Shown: positions 47,054-57,314 of the stretch, one piece after another
How positions within the stretch are numbered: position 1 is the first letter of the stretch
Layout: each line of letters starts with the position of its first letter
Assembly (NCBI GenBank): GCA_033060915.1
Contig: CM065378.1
Coordinates: 17,722,001-17,786,000 of the forward strand
Reading direction: 5' to 3'
DNA: 64,000 nt
Origin: Euryodendron excelsum
Lineage: Eukaryota; Streptophyta; Magnoliopsida; Ericales; Pentaphylacaceae
The notes under the pieces: model-generated
Database searches by the model: none
The model's input: only the letters and a program-made list of their open reading frames with translations
Told to the model about the DNA's origin: nothing
Made by a program: the position numbers and the translations under genes

Positions 47054-48108
47054 ATGAAAATGATTCTCAATGACTCCAACTCTGATTCCGATGATGAATT
47101 GGAGATCATAACAATTGAGAACTTGGAAGAAGAGAGGCTCAATAGAGAAAGAGAAGGAGGATTACACCATGGTTCTATTCAAAGTCATGTAGTTATTCTT
47201 CGTGATCGAGTTCATAGCCATGAGCGACTTTATCAAGACTGTTTTGCAGAAACGCCAATATATTCTCCTAATTTATTTAAGAGGAGGTTTTCAATGAATC
47301 GATATCTTTTTCTTCGTATTTTATCAATAATATAAAAATTATGATCCATATTTTGTCCACAAAAAGATGCAGTTGAAATTATCGGCATGCCTACGCTCCA
47401 AAAGGTGACAGTCGTTATAAGAATGCTAACTTATGGAGTGGCACCAGATTCTGTAGACGATTATGTGAGGATCGGCGAAAGCATTGCAGTTGATAGTCTA
47501 AAAAGGTTTATGACTGCAATGGTTGTAATTTTTTCAGATGAATACTTAAGGTCACCAAACGATGATGACGTTGCTAGACTACTAGCGGTAGGTACAAATC
47601 ATGGCTTTCCTGGAATGTTGGGAAGCATTGACTGTATGCATTGAAAGTGGAAGAATTATCTGATAGCATGTAAAGGTATGTATTGTAGTCATATTCATGA
47701 ACCAAATATTATTTTAGAAGCAGTGGCTTCATATGACCTATGGATATGGCATGCTTTTTTGGGTTACTCGGATCTCATAATAACGTCGACGTGTTAGATC
47801 GCTCCTCTGTATTCTCCCTCCTTTCTGAGGTTGTACTCCTCCTGTCAATTACTCAGTTAACAGAAATGACTACATGATAGGATATTATCTTGCAGATGGT
47901 ATATATCCAAAGTGGTCAATATTCGTCAAAAAAATTCCATCTCTAAGAGGCAATAAGCAATCATATTTTGCAAAAGCTCAAGAGTCGGCAAGGAAAGATG
48001 TAGAGCGAGCATTTGGTGTGCTCCAAGCATGCTTTGCAATTGTACAGGACCAACATGTTTTTGGAGACGTCAAACTCTTAAAGATATCATGAAAGCGTGC
48101 ATAATATT
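47054..48108 (+). pseudogene. PIF/Harbinger transposase (HARBI1-like), 5' part, broken
   Basis: An N-terminal part has the PIF pattern YSPNLFKRRFSMNRYLFLRI near 47260-47325. A stop follows, then a shifted frame with GMPTLQKV, YGVAPDSVDDYVRIGES and the DDE-region segment GMLGSIDCMH, where TGA replaces the usual Trp codon at 47641. ILEAVASYDLWIWHAF follows near 47715, then VLDRSS and the late segment near 47990-48060. At least four frame breaks or stops. The gene is interrupted at 48108 by the Tat-lineage element and resumes at 63720. DDE transposases of this family cut and paste elements with TTA/TAA duplications. Confidence 0.85.
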
Positions 48109-51100
48109 TGTGGGTCATAAATCCCCGAGCCCAGCCCAAAAGGGCAGGCCTAACGAATACTAAAAGAGGATCATACGGGCCGGGAACACCCTAGGCTTTA
48201 TCAGGGTAACCCGGGCTCGTAATCTAGGTTAGTCCAATTAGAAAGGTTACCCGACACCAAGCCGGATAATCTGAGTCAGGGCAGTTAATGCTCAATCGGC
48301 CGCATTTAATAAAAAGCGAACCCGTATTCAATGCGAGGGAGATACAACACGGGACGACCATACATACATCCGGTCAGACGAGCTAGAGCATGGTAGAAAA
48401 ATGTGTATTCTTGTCTGGTCAGCCCACTCTAAAACAATATAAGCCTACAAAGTAGGCCATGATACATGAGTAGGCTCGACCAAGAACGCTACACAATAAA
48501 TACCAAAGTTGAGAGAGAGCAAGGTATGTTCATTCCTACTTAGCCATATACACTTGTAAATTCTATTCCATCCTTGAGAAGAATAGCTAACTTGATCGTC
48601 GGAGTGTGATCAGCCCAAAGCGGGTTGATGTCGTGCCCAGATTTTTTGCACTCGAGGAATACTCACCCCAGCGGGAAAAATGTTGTACTCTTTCGTTAGA
48701 ACTCACCCTCCTAAAAGAATGAGTGCGACTAGGTTTGAATTGAAAACAGATTTGAAATAAAGGGCTTTTTGAAAAAGATTCGGAGTCGCCACCTAACTTG
48801 ATTAAGGTGAGTTAGGTCACCCAAAAACTAAGAATAATCCGAAGACTACACTTAGGGTTTTTAGAAAAAGGTTTTTGAAAATATCTCCTCAAGAGAGGGT
48901 TTTTAAGAAAACAGGTTGTTTGGCAACCTTTGGAAAATATTTAGCCCTTTTTCGAAAAATAACTCCTTTTGGTTATTCGAAAACAGTGATTCTAAGTTCG
49001 GAGGTTAGTTACGTGTAGGGAAGACGCACTAAGCCATCACCCTACCCCGCCCTTTCGGTACCTACATGTCAATCTACCCTAGATTCACCTATGAGAGTCT
49101 TCGACTAACTATAATTCAACCCTATTTACTTTGAAAAACAATGTTTGAAAAACATGATGCATGATATGCAAGTGCAAGATGAGAGAATTGGAAAATAGAA
49201 ATTGATTTGAAAAGAACTTGATTTGATTTGAAAATAGATTTGAAGAAATAGAATTGAAATTGAAAAGTTTGAAAATTGAAAGTAGAAATTTGAAAATAAG
49301 AATTTTGGAATTTTGAAAATAGATTGGAATTTGAGATTTGAAAAGATTTTGAAAACCGCACCCATGAGGGTGGAATTGAAAGTTTGAAAAGTATTGTGAC
49401 CGCACCTATAAAGGTTGCCTACGTATCCCTTTGGGGGAATCAGGTCAGTCGTAGTTCGGACCGGAGTCCGATTGAAAATAGAAGGGTGGATTTGAAGAGA
49501 GATTGGATTGGAAGAAAGAGATTGAATTGAAAATGGGATTTGACTTGAGATTAGAAAAGGAGATTGGAAATTGAAATTGGAAAGATTGGACTTTGATTTG
49601 AAAAGATTGATTTTGGAAAGACTTGGTTTTGGAGAGATGGAGGTTTAGGAAACCTAGACTTAGGAAAAGCTTGACTCGACTTGGAAGGTTTAGGAGATTA
49701 GGAAAGGTTGGATTTAGGAAATGTTTGAATTAGGAAATGTCCGTTTTAGGAAGGTTTCGTTTTTGGAAAGTTTTGAAATTAGGAAAGTTTGGAATTTAAG
49801 AAAGTTTTAGGTTTAGGAAAGTTTTCACTTTAGGAAAGTTTTGAAATTAGGAAAGTTTTATTTTTGGAAAGTTTGGAATTTAAGAAAGTTTGGAAATTGG
49901 AAAGTTTTGAATTTAGAAATGTCTTGAAAAAAGGAAGTTTTGAATTTGGAAAGCTTTGAAAACAATGAAGTTTTGAAAATAAGAAAATTTTGTTTTGGGA
50001 AAGGCTTGAAAAAGGAAAGTTTTCAATTTAGGAAATGTTCGAATTAAGAAAGTCTTAGATTTATAAAGATTTTGAAGTTTTGGAAAGTTTAGAATTTAGA
50101 AAGTTTTTAGGTTTAGAAAGATTTAACTTAAGAAAGTTTCAAATTTAGAAAGTTTTGAATTTGGAAAGATTTAAAATTTAGAAAGTTTAAGATTTAGAAA
50201 GTTTTAAAGTTTTAGAAAATCTTGAAATTAGGAAAGGTTTGAGTTTAGGAAGAGTTTGAAAACTTAGGGTTGAAGAGTTAAGATTTGAAAAGAGAGTAGA
50301 ATTAGAAAAGGGTTGAATTAGGAAAGATTTTTATGTTCAAGTTTTTGGAAACTTAAGATTTAAAAAAGTGAAAGTTTAGGAAGGATTTGAATTAGGAAAG
50401 ATTTGGATTTGGGAAGGGATTGGATTTGGTTTCTAAAAGAAAAGATTTGATTTTGTTTCCAAAAATGAAGGACATAATCTAGTTTCCTAAACGGGGAGAT
50501 TTGATTTGGTTTCCTAAAGGGAAGGTAGGATTTGGCTAGGATTTGGAAAGGGAAATTCTAGAAACCCTAGATTTGAAAAATTGTTGTTTTGACGTAGAGA
50601 AGAAGTTTTGAAAACATGTATAGTTTTGATATAGAAAACAAAAGATTTTGGAAACCTAGGTTTGGGGCAAAGTTTGAAAATCATGTTTTTGGAAAGAAAA
50701 CTAGGGTTTCCTAATTGTGGGTTATAGGGCTTGATTTGGGCTTCTAAGGAAAGAACTTTTGGAAAGTGTGTTTTTGGAAATAAGAGTTTTTCTAGAAGGG
50801 AATCCTAGAGAGGAGCTTTTAGAAAGATTTTTGGAGAGAGTTTTTGGAAAGATTTTAATGAGAAAAAGTTTTGGAAAGTGTGTTTTTAGAAACGTAGATT
50901 TTGGAAGGAAAATCCTAGAGGGGAAATTTCTAGAAAGGAGATTTTGGAAAAGAGAGTTTTTGGAAAGATTTTTAGGGGGCGTTTTTAGGAAGGTGAATCT
51001 AGAGAGAAGATTTTGGAAAGGAGTTGAAAAAGAGAGTTTTGAAAAATAGATTTTGGAAGGGAGTTTTTGAAAAACAATTTTTGAAGAAGAGAGTTTTAGG

Positions 51101-52469
51101 AAAGTATGTTGGAAAAGAGATTTTTAGGAGGAAGGAATTTTTGAAAAGAGAGTTTTTTGGGGAGTATGAAAACATCTCACTTTCCTAAAGCGATTCTAGC
51201 CATAAGAGGACTAGAACCACTTTTAAGAAAGTGGTTTCAAAAACAAGGTTTGAAAATATAGACCAAAAGGCCACTTTTAATATAACACTTTCCTAAAGCA
51301 ACCCTAGCCATGGAAAGGCTAGAATCACCCTAGAATTGTGGTTTTAAAAACAAGTTTTTGAAAGAGAGATTTGGATGCAATTTTGAAAACAAGTTTAAAA
51401 ACGTTTTGAAAAATAACTTTGAAAACGGTTTTTGGAAGATGCAAGACTATGATATGCACAATGCAATTTGGGGTCGTGAACATACAAGGTTAAGGCTTTA
51501 CCACATAATCAAGGGGGCCGGACCCACGTGGTCTTTGGTTAGACTAGAAGAAAGCCCCCGACACGGTGACTCTCCAATAGTCCAATCCTACACATGGACC
51601 GGGAATCCCCTTGTTTCAAGTATGCAAAGAAAGGGGGGGAAAGAGATGGGGGATTAAAATAGAGAAAACCCAAGTGAGTTGGAGAGAGAAGAGAGAGGGG
51701 GGAAGTGCGGAAATTTAAATAGGGAGCCTACCTTGTTTCTTGTTTATTTTGCGCGCCGTGCGGTCTTCGGTCTTCGGTCTTTGTCTTGATCTTCACCTTC
51801 AGTCTTCAAGGGTTGTCTTCAAGCTTTGGATGGCAGCTCTTCAAGTCTTCCAAGGATGGTTGAAGGTTAGGGTATAAGTGTATGGGGGTGTGTATGAGTG
51901 TATAGGAGGCTAGGGTTTGTGTATAGTGGCTAGGGTTTGGAAAACCTAAGGAGGCTAGGGTTTTTGGAGGTGCTCGAGCTCTGTGTATCGAATTGTGTGA
52001 TTTCTAGGTTAAGTTTTCAGACCCTTTTCACGTTGATCGAGGCTCTTTATTTATAGAGGGAAGACAAACTTGGCGCCTGTTGCAGTGGCGCCAGGCCATT
52101 TTTTGGCTTGGCGCCACTACTAGTGGCGCCAGCCATTTAGGAAATAATTAAGGTCGGCAAGCAACGTATCTTTGACTAGATTTGAGCGCCTGTACTAGTG
52201 ACTACCATGTAAACTTTAGCCTGGCTTCACTAGGAGTGACTTCGGAAAGTCCGGGAATAATTTGAAGGAGCCGGGAGTGACCCGGAAGGCCGGAAAGGAG
52301 CAGGAACACTTAAAATAGTGTCCTGGAGGTATTTGACTTGAAAAGTAAGGATTAGATGTGTCGGAAAGGTTGACCGAGCCTTTAGGGGCAAAACGGTCAA
52401 TCAGACCGGAAAACTGCCGGGATAGACTCAAATTGTCCCGGAAGAAGACTTGGGATCTGGAAACATTAT

Positions 52470-53035
52470 TTAGAATGTTCCCAGAGGTTGCCGGTTTGAT
52501 ACCCAGAGCCGACGTGGTCGGAAATGGAAACCGGCCCACCAGGGGCAAAACGGTCATTTTGAACCGGGTTTGCCGGAACTGACTCGGAATGGTCCGGAAA
52601 GGTAAAGGAAGGTCGAGAACACTATAAAAAGTATTCTCGGGACATTACCGGTTTGATACCCAGAGCCGGTGTGGTCGAAAAAGGAAACCGGCCCTCCAGG
52701 GACAAAATGGTCATTTTGTACCGGGTTGGCCGGAACTGACTCGGAATGGTCCGAAAAGGTAAAGGAAGGTCGAGAACACTATAAAAAGTATTCTCGGGAC
52801 ATTACCGGTTTGATACCCAGAGCTGGTGTGGTCGAAAAAGGAAACCGGCCCTCTAGGGGCAAAATGGTCATTTTGTACCGGGTTGGCCGGAACTGACTCG
52901 GAATGGTCTGAAAAAGTAAAGGAAGGTCGAGGATACTATAAAAAGTATTCTAGGGGCATTACCGGTTTGATACCCAGAGCTGGTGTGGTTCCCGGGGCAT
53001 TCGGATGCTTAGGGGCAAAATGGTCATCTTGACCG
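52470..53035 (+). repeat. 157 bp tandem repeat in Ogre-B
   Basis: The marker GCCGGAACTGACTCGGAATG recurs at 52572, 52729 and 52886, exactly 157 bases apart, and partial units flank them. Each unit has TACCGGTTTGATACCCAGAG and a GGGACAAAATGGTCATTTTG-like segment. Confidence 0.9.
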
Positions 53036-53116
53036 AAAAGTCTCAGAAAAGGCCCTAAGGGTGGTCTGGTTATTTTTCACCGAAGTGAGCTAACAAACAC
53101 GGGTATTGACCTAGGT

Positions 53117-53640
53117 GTTGAGTATTTCCGCTACTCGGACGGGGTTGAGTATTTCCGCTATTCTAACGGTTCTGTGAGTATTTCCGCTACTCTAACGGTT
53201 CTGTGAGTATTTCCGCTACTCTAACGGTTGTGTGAGTATTTCCGCTAATCTAACGGTTCTGTGAGTATTTCCGCTACTCTAACGGTTTTATGAGTAGTTT
53301 TGCTACTCGGACCGTCTCGAGGAATAAACTGTCTCGAGAGTGGGATTGGAAAGGGGTCTTACCGTCTCCGAAGAGACGTGCCTGGATTGGAGCCGTCTCG
53401 AGGAATAAACTGTCTCGAGAGTGGGATTGGAAAGGGGTCTTACCGTCTCCAAAGAGACGTGCCTGGGTTTTGAGTGTTTCCGCCACTCTGACGGTTTTGT
53501 GAGTGTTTTCGCCACTCTGACGGTTTTGTGAGTGTTTCCGCCACCCGCCACCCTAACGGTTTTGTGAGTGTTTCCACCACTCTGACGGTTTTGTGAGTGT
53601 TTCCGCCACTCTAATGGTTTGGTGAGTAGTTTTGCTACTC
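53117..53640 (+). repeat. 29 bp tandem repeats with an 85 bp duplication in Ogre-B
   Basis: Units of the type GTGAGTATTTCCGCTACTCT start at about 53146, 53175, 53204, 53233 and 53262, 29 bases apart. A roughly 85 bp segment with CGTCTCGAGGAATAAACTG is then duplicated (53323-53465), after which related GTGAGTGTTTCCGCCACTCT units continue to about 53640. Confidence 0.88.
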
Positions 53641-54007
53641 GGACCGTCTCGAGGAATAAACTGTCTCGAGAGAGGGATTGGAATACGAATGGACAATGCC
53701 CTTAAGGGCACTTTGGTAATTTTGCCTCTATTTGGGCCTGACAGGCCCGCGAAGCGATGGAAAGACGAAATTTGGACTAGAGGATTGGATTCGATTGGAA
53801 TATGTCCATAATGACTTGAAAATAAGTCTGGACGGAGTGTAGACTGCCGAGCGGTCAAAAATGGGGTGTTTACAGTCGACCCATTCTAACTCTTCTGTTT
53901 CTCTACAGCAGCTTGGGGACTCATCAATATTAGTTTGAATGATCGGCCAAACCTTCCCAGAAATCCCACTTACAATTGGCGCCGTCTGTAGGAAGGTCTA
54001 AGAAAAT

Positions 54008-54813
54008 ATGAGTACTAACCTCTTAGGAAGAAGAGAAGTTTATGCCACCGAGCAAGAGAAGATGACACGAGAGGCCAAGCAGTCAGGACTGAAGGGCCCC
54101 GCTTAGAAAGACAATGCTGAATCGGCCCGTCTGATCAACGTGCTACACGGGACGACAGATTCTGAGGCTATCGACCGACCCAGATACCCGGCCGATATTC
54201 AGAAAGCCGAGCACTTGAAGGAAATACTGCAGATAGGTCCTCCTCCCAAAAAAGCCAAGGTCGGCAGTGATACTGCTGCCATAACCTTCACTGATGAAGA
54301 CCTCGTGGGAGTTCAGACCCCCCATAATGACGCACTCGTCGTGACTCTGCGCCTGGCAGGTTGTGATGTGAAGAGGTTGCTTATTGACCAAGGGAGCTCC
54401 TCCGAGGTTATGTACTACGACCTCTTCAAAAAGCTGGAACTGAAAGATGCCGACTTTCAACCCTCGCTTAACCTATTGATCGGGTTTAGCTCCAACCCAG
54501 TTTGGCCGCTCGGGAAGGTGACCATCCCTGTGATTGCGAGGGGTATTACCCTACAGATAGAATTCTTGGTGGTCAACGTGCCCTCCCCATATAATACAAT
54601 CATGGGCCGAACGTGGTTGCATCTCATGAAGGCTATCCCCTCTTCCTATCACCAGTTGATCCGCTTCCCCTCTCTGGAGGGGGTATAAGAAATAAGGAGG
54701 GACCAAGTTGCAGCAAAGCACTGCTTCCTTACGGCGTGTGCCACAAAAGTAGAGATGGGAAAAGTACAGATGGAGCTCCACGAGGACACGTCTACGATTG
54801 ATGACGTTGGGCA
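54008..54813 (+). pseudogene. Tat element gag stub and protease
   Basis: From ATG 54008 a short gag-like start runs to a stop near 54106. A frame from 54140 follows with the segment HNDALVVTLRLAGCDVKRLL, then the retropepsin-like active site IDQGSSSEV (54384 on), where Tat elements carry Gln in place of Thr or Ser, and a MGRTWLH segment near 54602. The frame stops at 54686 and is cut at 54813 by Sire-B. Most of gag is deleted. Confidence 0.82.
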
Positions 54814-56578
54814 TGTTGGCCCAAGTAGGCAACCCAAGAGGGGGGGTGAATTGGGTTTTATAGAATTTTTTAACAAGAATTTCAACTAAAACTTGTTTAT
54901 GTATTTTAACAACAATTAATCGAAATATATATATCAAGCAAGTGGAGTGTATGTCAATATATATATTTATGCAAACATGTATAGTGAGCAATTAAACAAA
55001 ACAGAGGCAGAAAAGAAGTGCACCAGATTTATAGAGGTTCGGCCAACCTTGCCTACGTCCTCTCTTCTTCGATCATTTCGAAGGAATTCCACTATGTAAT
55101 ACTCCTTACACAGCTGCTGGTTGTGCCACGAGTGCCCAGCTCACTCTTTTCAAAAGCTTCTTCCCAAGCTTTCAAAACCCAAGAGATTTTGTCCAAACTT
55201 CTCTTAAACTTACAAGTGTTTTTCCCAAGAACACTTAAACTTACAAGGTTACAAACCCACCCAAACGAGAATGAATGAAGATTATACAAAGAGTGACTCT
55301 CCTAGTGAGTATACAAATGAATACAACTCAATGGATAACTTTAAACACTCAGCAAAAATATGTAACAGTTAGGTGCAGGTGATTTTCAGCTTCAAGCACT
55401 TGATATGAATGGTATGATTGCTCTTCTCTTGTTCTTTGAAGCTGTATGTATCTCATATATATAGGTATGGATCGATTCTAGCCGTTGGAGAAGTATGGGA
55501 GAAGATTTGGTTGAAGTTTTGCCCATACCGTCTGTTAGAAAACTAGCCGTTACGGTCTAGGGGTCGACTCTTTTCACAATGAGTCGACTCTTTTTGCATT
55601 TCAGCAGATTTTTCAAGTTTCTGTCCAAATGAGTCGACTCTTTTGTCCCAGGAGTCGACTCTTTTCAGCAGTCTGCAGAATTGTTTGTTCTCTGTTGCAA
55701 TGAGTCGACTCTTTTTGGCCAGGAGTCGACTCTTTTAAGCTTCCAGCAGAATTCCAAGGCTCTGTTCGAATGAGTCGGCTCTTTTAACTTGAGGAGTCGA
55801 CCCTTTTTTCAAAAACCCATATTTTTGCAACTTTTCTTCATTCTTTTTCAAAGCTTCCAATCTCTTCAAGGATCATCTAAATAGGCTTTTTAAAGCTTGC
55901 AAACACTTCTTCAAGATTAGATGACTCCAAGAACATCTTCAATCCATTCAAGGTGAGTTTTCTTCATTTTCATCACTTGTAGAGCTCTTCCATTATCATA
56001 GCTTCATCCATTGATTCAAGTCTTCTTCAATATCTTCAAGAGAGCTTCCACGACTTAGAATCTTCATTTCTTCAATCAACATGGCTTCTCCATGGACTTC
56101 AACAACTCAAGAAAGCTTTCCAAATCTTGTGATTCCTTCCATGTCTTCAAGACATCTTTACATCTATCAAGAAAGCTTTTATGTTTTTGAGTTGGTCTCT
56201 TCTTTTTCCATTCTTGCAAGATGTCTTCAAGTACTCAAAATCTTCAATCTTTTAAATCAAGACTTTGATCATTTTCATTCTTCTTCTTTGATATCCATCA
56301 TCTTCATTCCCTTATAAAATCACCATTGTTGAATATGCTATTCTTTCACGCTTATCAATCTTCAATCTAGGATTTTCATCAACTTGAAATTTCTTTTTCT
56401 TCTTATAATATCACCTTTGTAGAATACATCACTTCATCATGCTTTTCATCATAAATCCTTTATTATGATAAGCTTCAAGTCAAGATCTAATTAATAATTC
56501 ATCTGCACACTAAGTAGAATTATTAGATCATTTAACCATTTTTTGTTATCATCAAAATCAAGGCATTGACTCAACAGG
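54814..56578. mobile_element. Sirevirus-like solo LTR (Sire-B), 1765 bp
   Basis: It starts TGTTGGCCCAAGTAGG and ends GACTCAACA, flanked by GGGCA (54809-54813 and 56579-56583). The early GAGGGGGGGTGAATTGGG and the late TTATCATCAAAATCAAGG segments match Sire-A. There are no genes inside; CTTCAAG-rich sequence fills the right half. A palindrome array is at 55563-55801. Confidence 0.88.
55563..55801. promoter_or_regulatory. Paired GTCGAC palindrome array in Sire-B
   Basis: GTCGAC cores (seven exact, one GTCGGC) start at 55563, 55583, 55633, 55654, 55704, 55725, 55774 and 55796. Spacings alternate 20-22 and 49-50, so the unit is about 70 bp with two sites each. Most cores sit in the palindrome GAGTCGACTC followed by a T run. 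A regulatory role is inference. Confidence 0.55.
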
Positions 56579-57314
56579 GCAGGTACCAGAAAAGAAAGCA
56601 GTTGAGGATTTAAAAAAGGTCCATATAGATTAGCAAAAGGAAAAGCACTTTGTGATCAGCGCTTCCTTGTCCCAAACCGAGGAGAATTCACTGATCGAGC
56701 TTCTAATGAGCTATATCGAAATCTTCGCTTGGACGCCTTACGATATACCTAGAATCGACGCAAAGATTGCCTACCATAGATTGAGTGTAGGCTTTCAGTG
56801 CCGACCTGTAGTCCAGAAAGGAAGGAGGGCAACTACGCAACATGTAGATGCCGTCATAAAAGAGGTCGAAAGGCTCCTTGATGCTGGTATAATTATAGAA
56901 GTCTACTACCCCTGCTGGTTGTTGAACACAGTTATTGTGAATAAGAAAGACGGCAAGTGGAGAGTTTGTGTTAACTTCACTAATCTCAACAAAGCATGTC
57001 CCAAAGACCCTTCCCTCTGCCCAAAATCGACTAGTTGGTGGATCCCACGGCTGGCTTTGAAAGAATGAGTTTCTTGGATGCATATCGTGGGTACCATCCA
57101 TCAGATTCCACTTCATGAAGATGATTAAGAGAAAACCGCCTTCATAACGCCACGAGGTATCTTCTGCTACAAAGTAATGCCCTTTGGACTAAAGAATGCT
57201 GGGGCCACTTATCAACGCCTGGTTACCAAAATGTTCAAAGATCACATCAGCAGAACCGTGGAAGTGTACATCGATGACATGGTGGTCAAAAGTAAGCTCG
57301 ACAGTCACCATCTC
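56579..57314 (+). pseudogene. Tat element reverse transcriptase remnant
   Basis: From about 56650 the frame gives IEIFAWTPYDIP, then DGKWRVCVNFTNLNKACPKD, PFGLKNAGATYQRLV near 57180 and the catalytic YIDDM segment at about 57268-57282. Stops occur near 57066 and 57126. The frame ends at KLDSHH where the next LTR begins. Confidence 0.88.

Larger units (their letters stand above)
48629..53874. mobile_element. Giant Ogre/Tat-like Gypsy solo LTR (Ogre-B), 5246 bp
   Basis: It starts TGTCGTGCCCAGATTTTT and ends GGGGTGTTTACA, flanked by GTTGA (48624-48628) and GTCGA (53875-53879), one C-to-T difference. It is the same family as 28474-37448. A long GAAA/TTGGAAAG-rich low-complexity stretch fills 49100-51100, then unique sequence, then 157 bp and 29 bp tandem repeats near the right end. 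No gag or pol frames; ORFs rich in Phe or Lys here come from base composition. Confidence 0.87.
48109..53974 (+). repeat. 5' LTR of the Tat element, split by Ogre-B
   Basis: Pieces 48109-48628 (520 bp) and 53880-53974 (95 bp) give 615 bp, against 616 bp for the 3' LTR. The break is at GTTGA/GTCGA, the target duplication of the inserted LTR. Confidence 0.92.

Noticed and set aside
49109..49405. Three overlapping Phe-rich minus-strand ORFs of 79-98 codons
   Set aside because: They arise from the GAAA-rich low-complexity part of an LTR; all frames look alike.
50759..51049. 96-codon ORF rich in Glu, Phe, Lys and Arg
   Set aside because: It is produced by TTTTGGAAAG-type repeats in Ogre-B, not by a conserved protein.
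52669..53032. Two similar 68-75 codon ORFs
   Set aside because: They are copies of the 157 bp tandem unit; similarity comes from the repeat and not from protein constraint.
53117..53640. 29 bp repeats that could suggest a CRISPR-like array
   Set aside because: Units are directly adjacent with no spacers, lie in a plant LTR, and vary gradually; this is ordinary tandem repetition.
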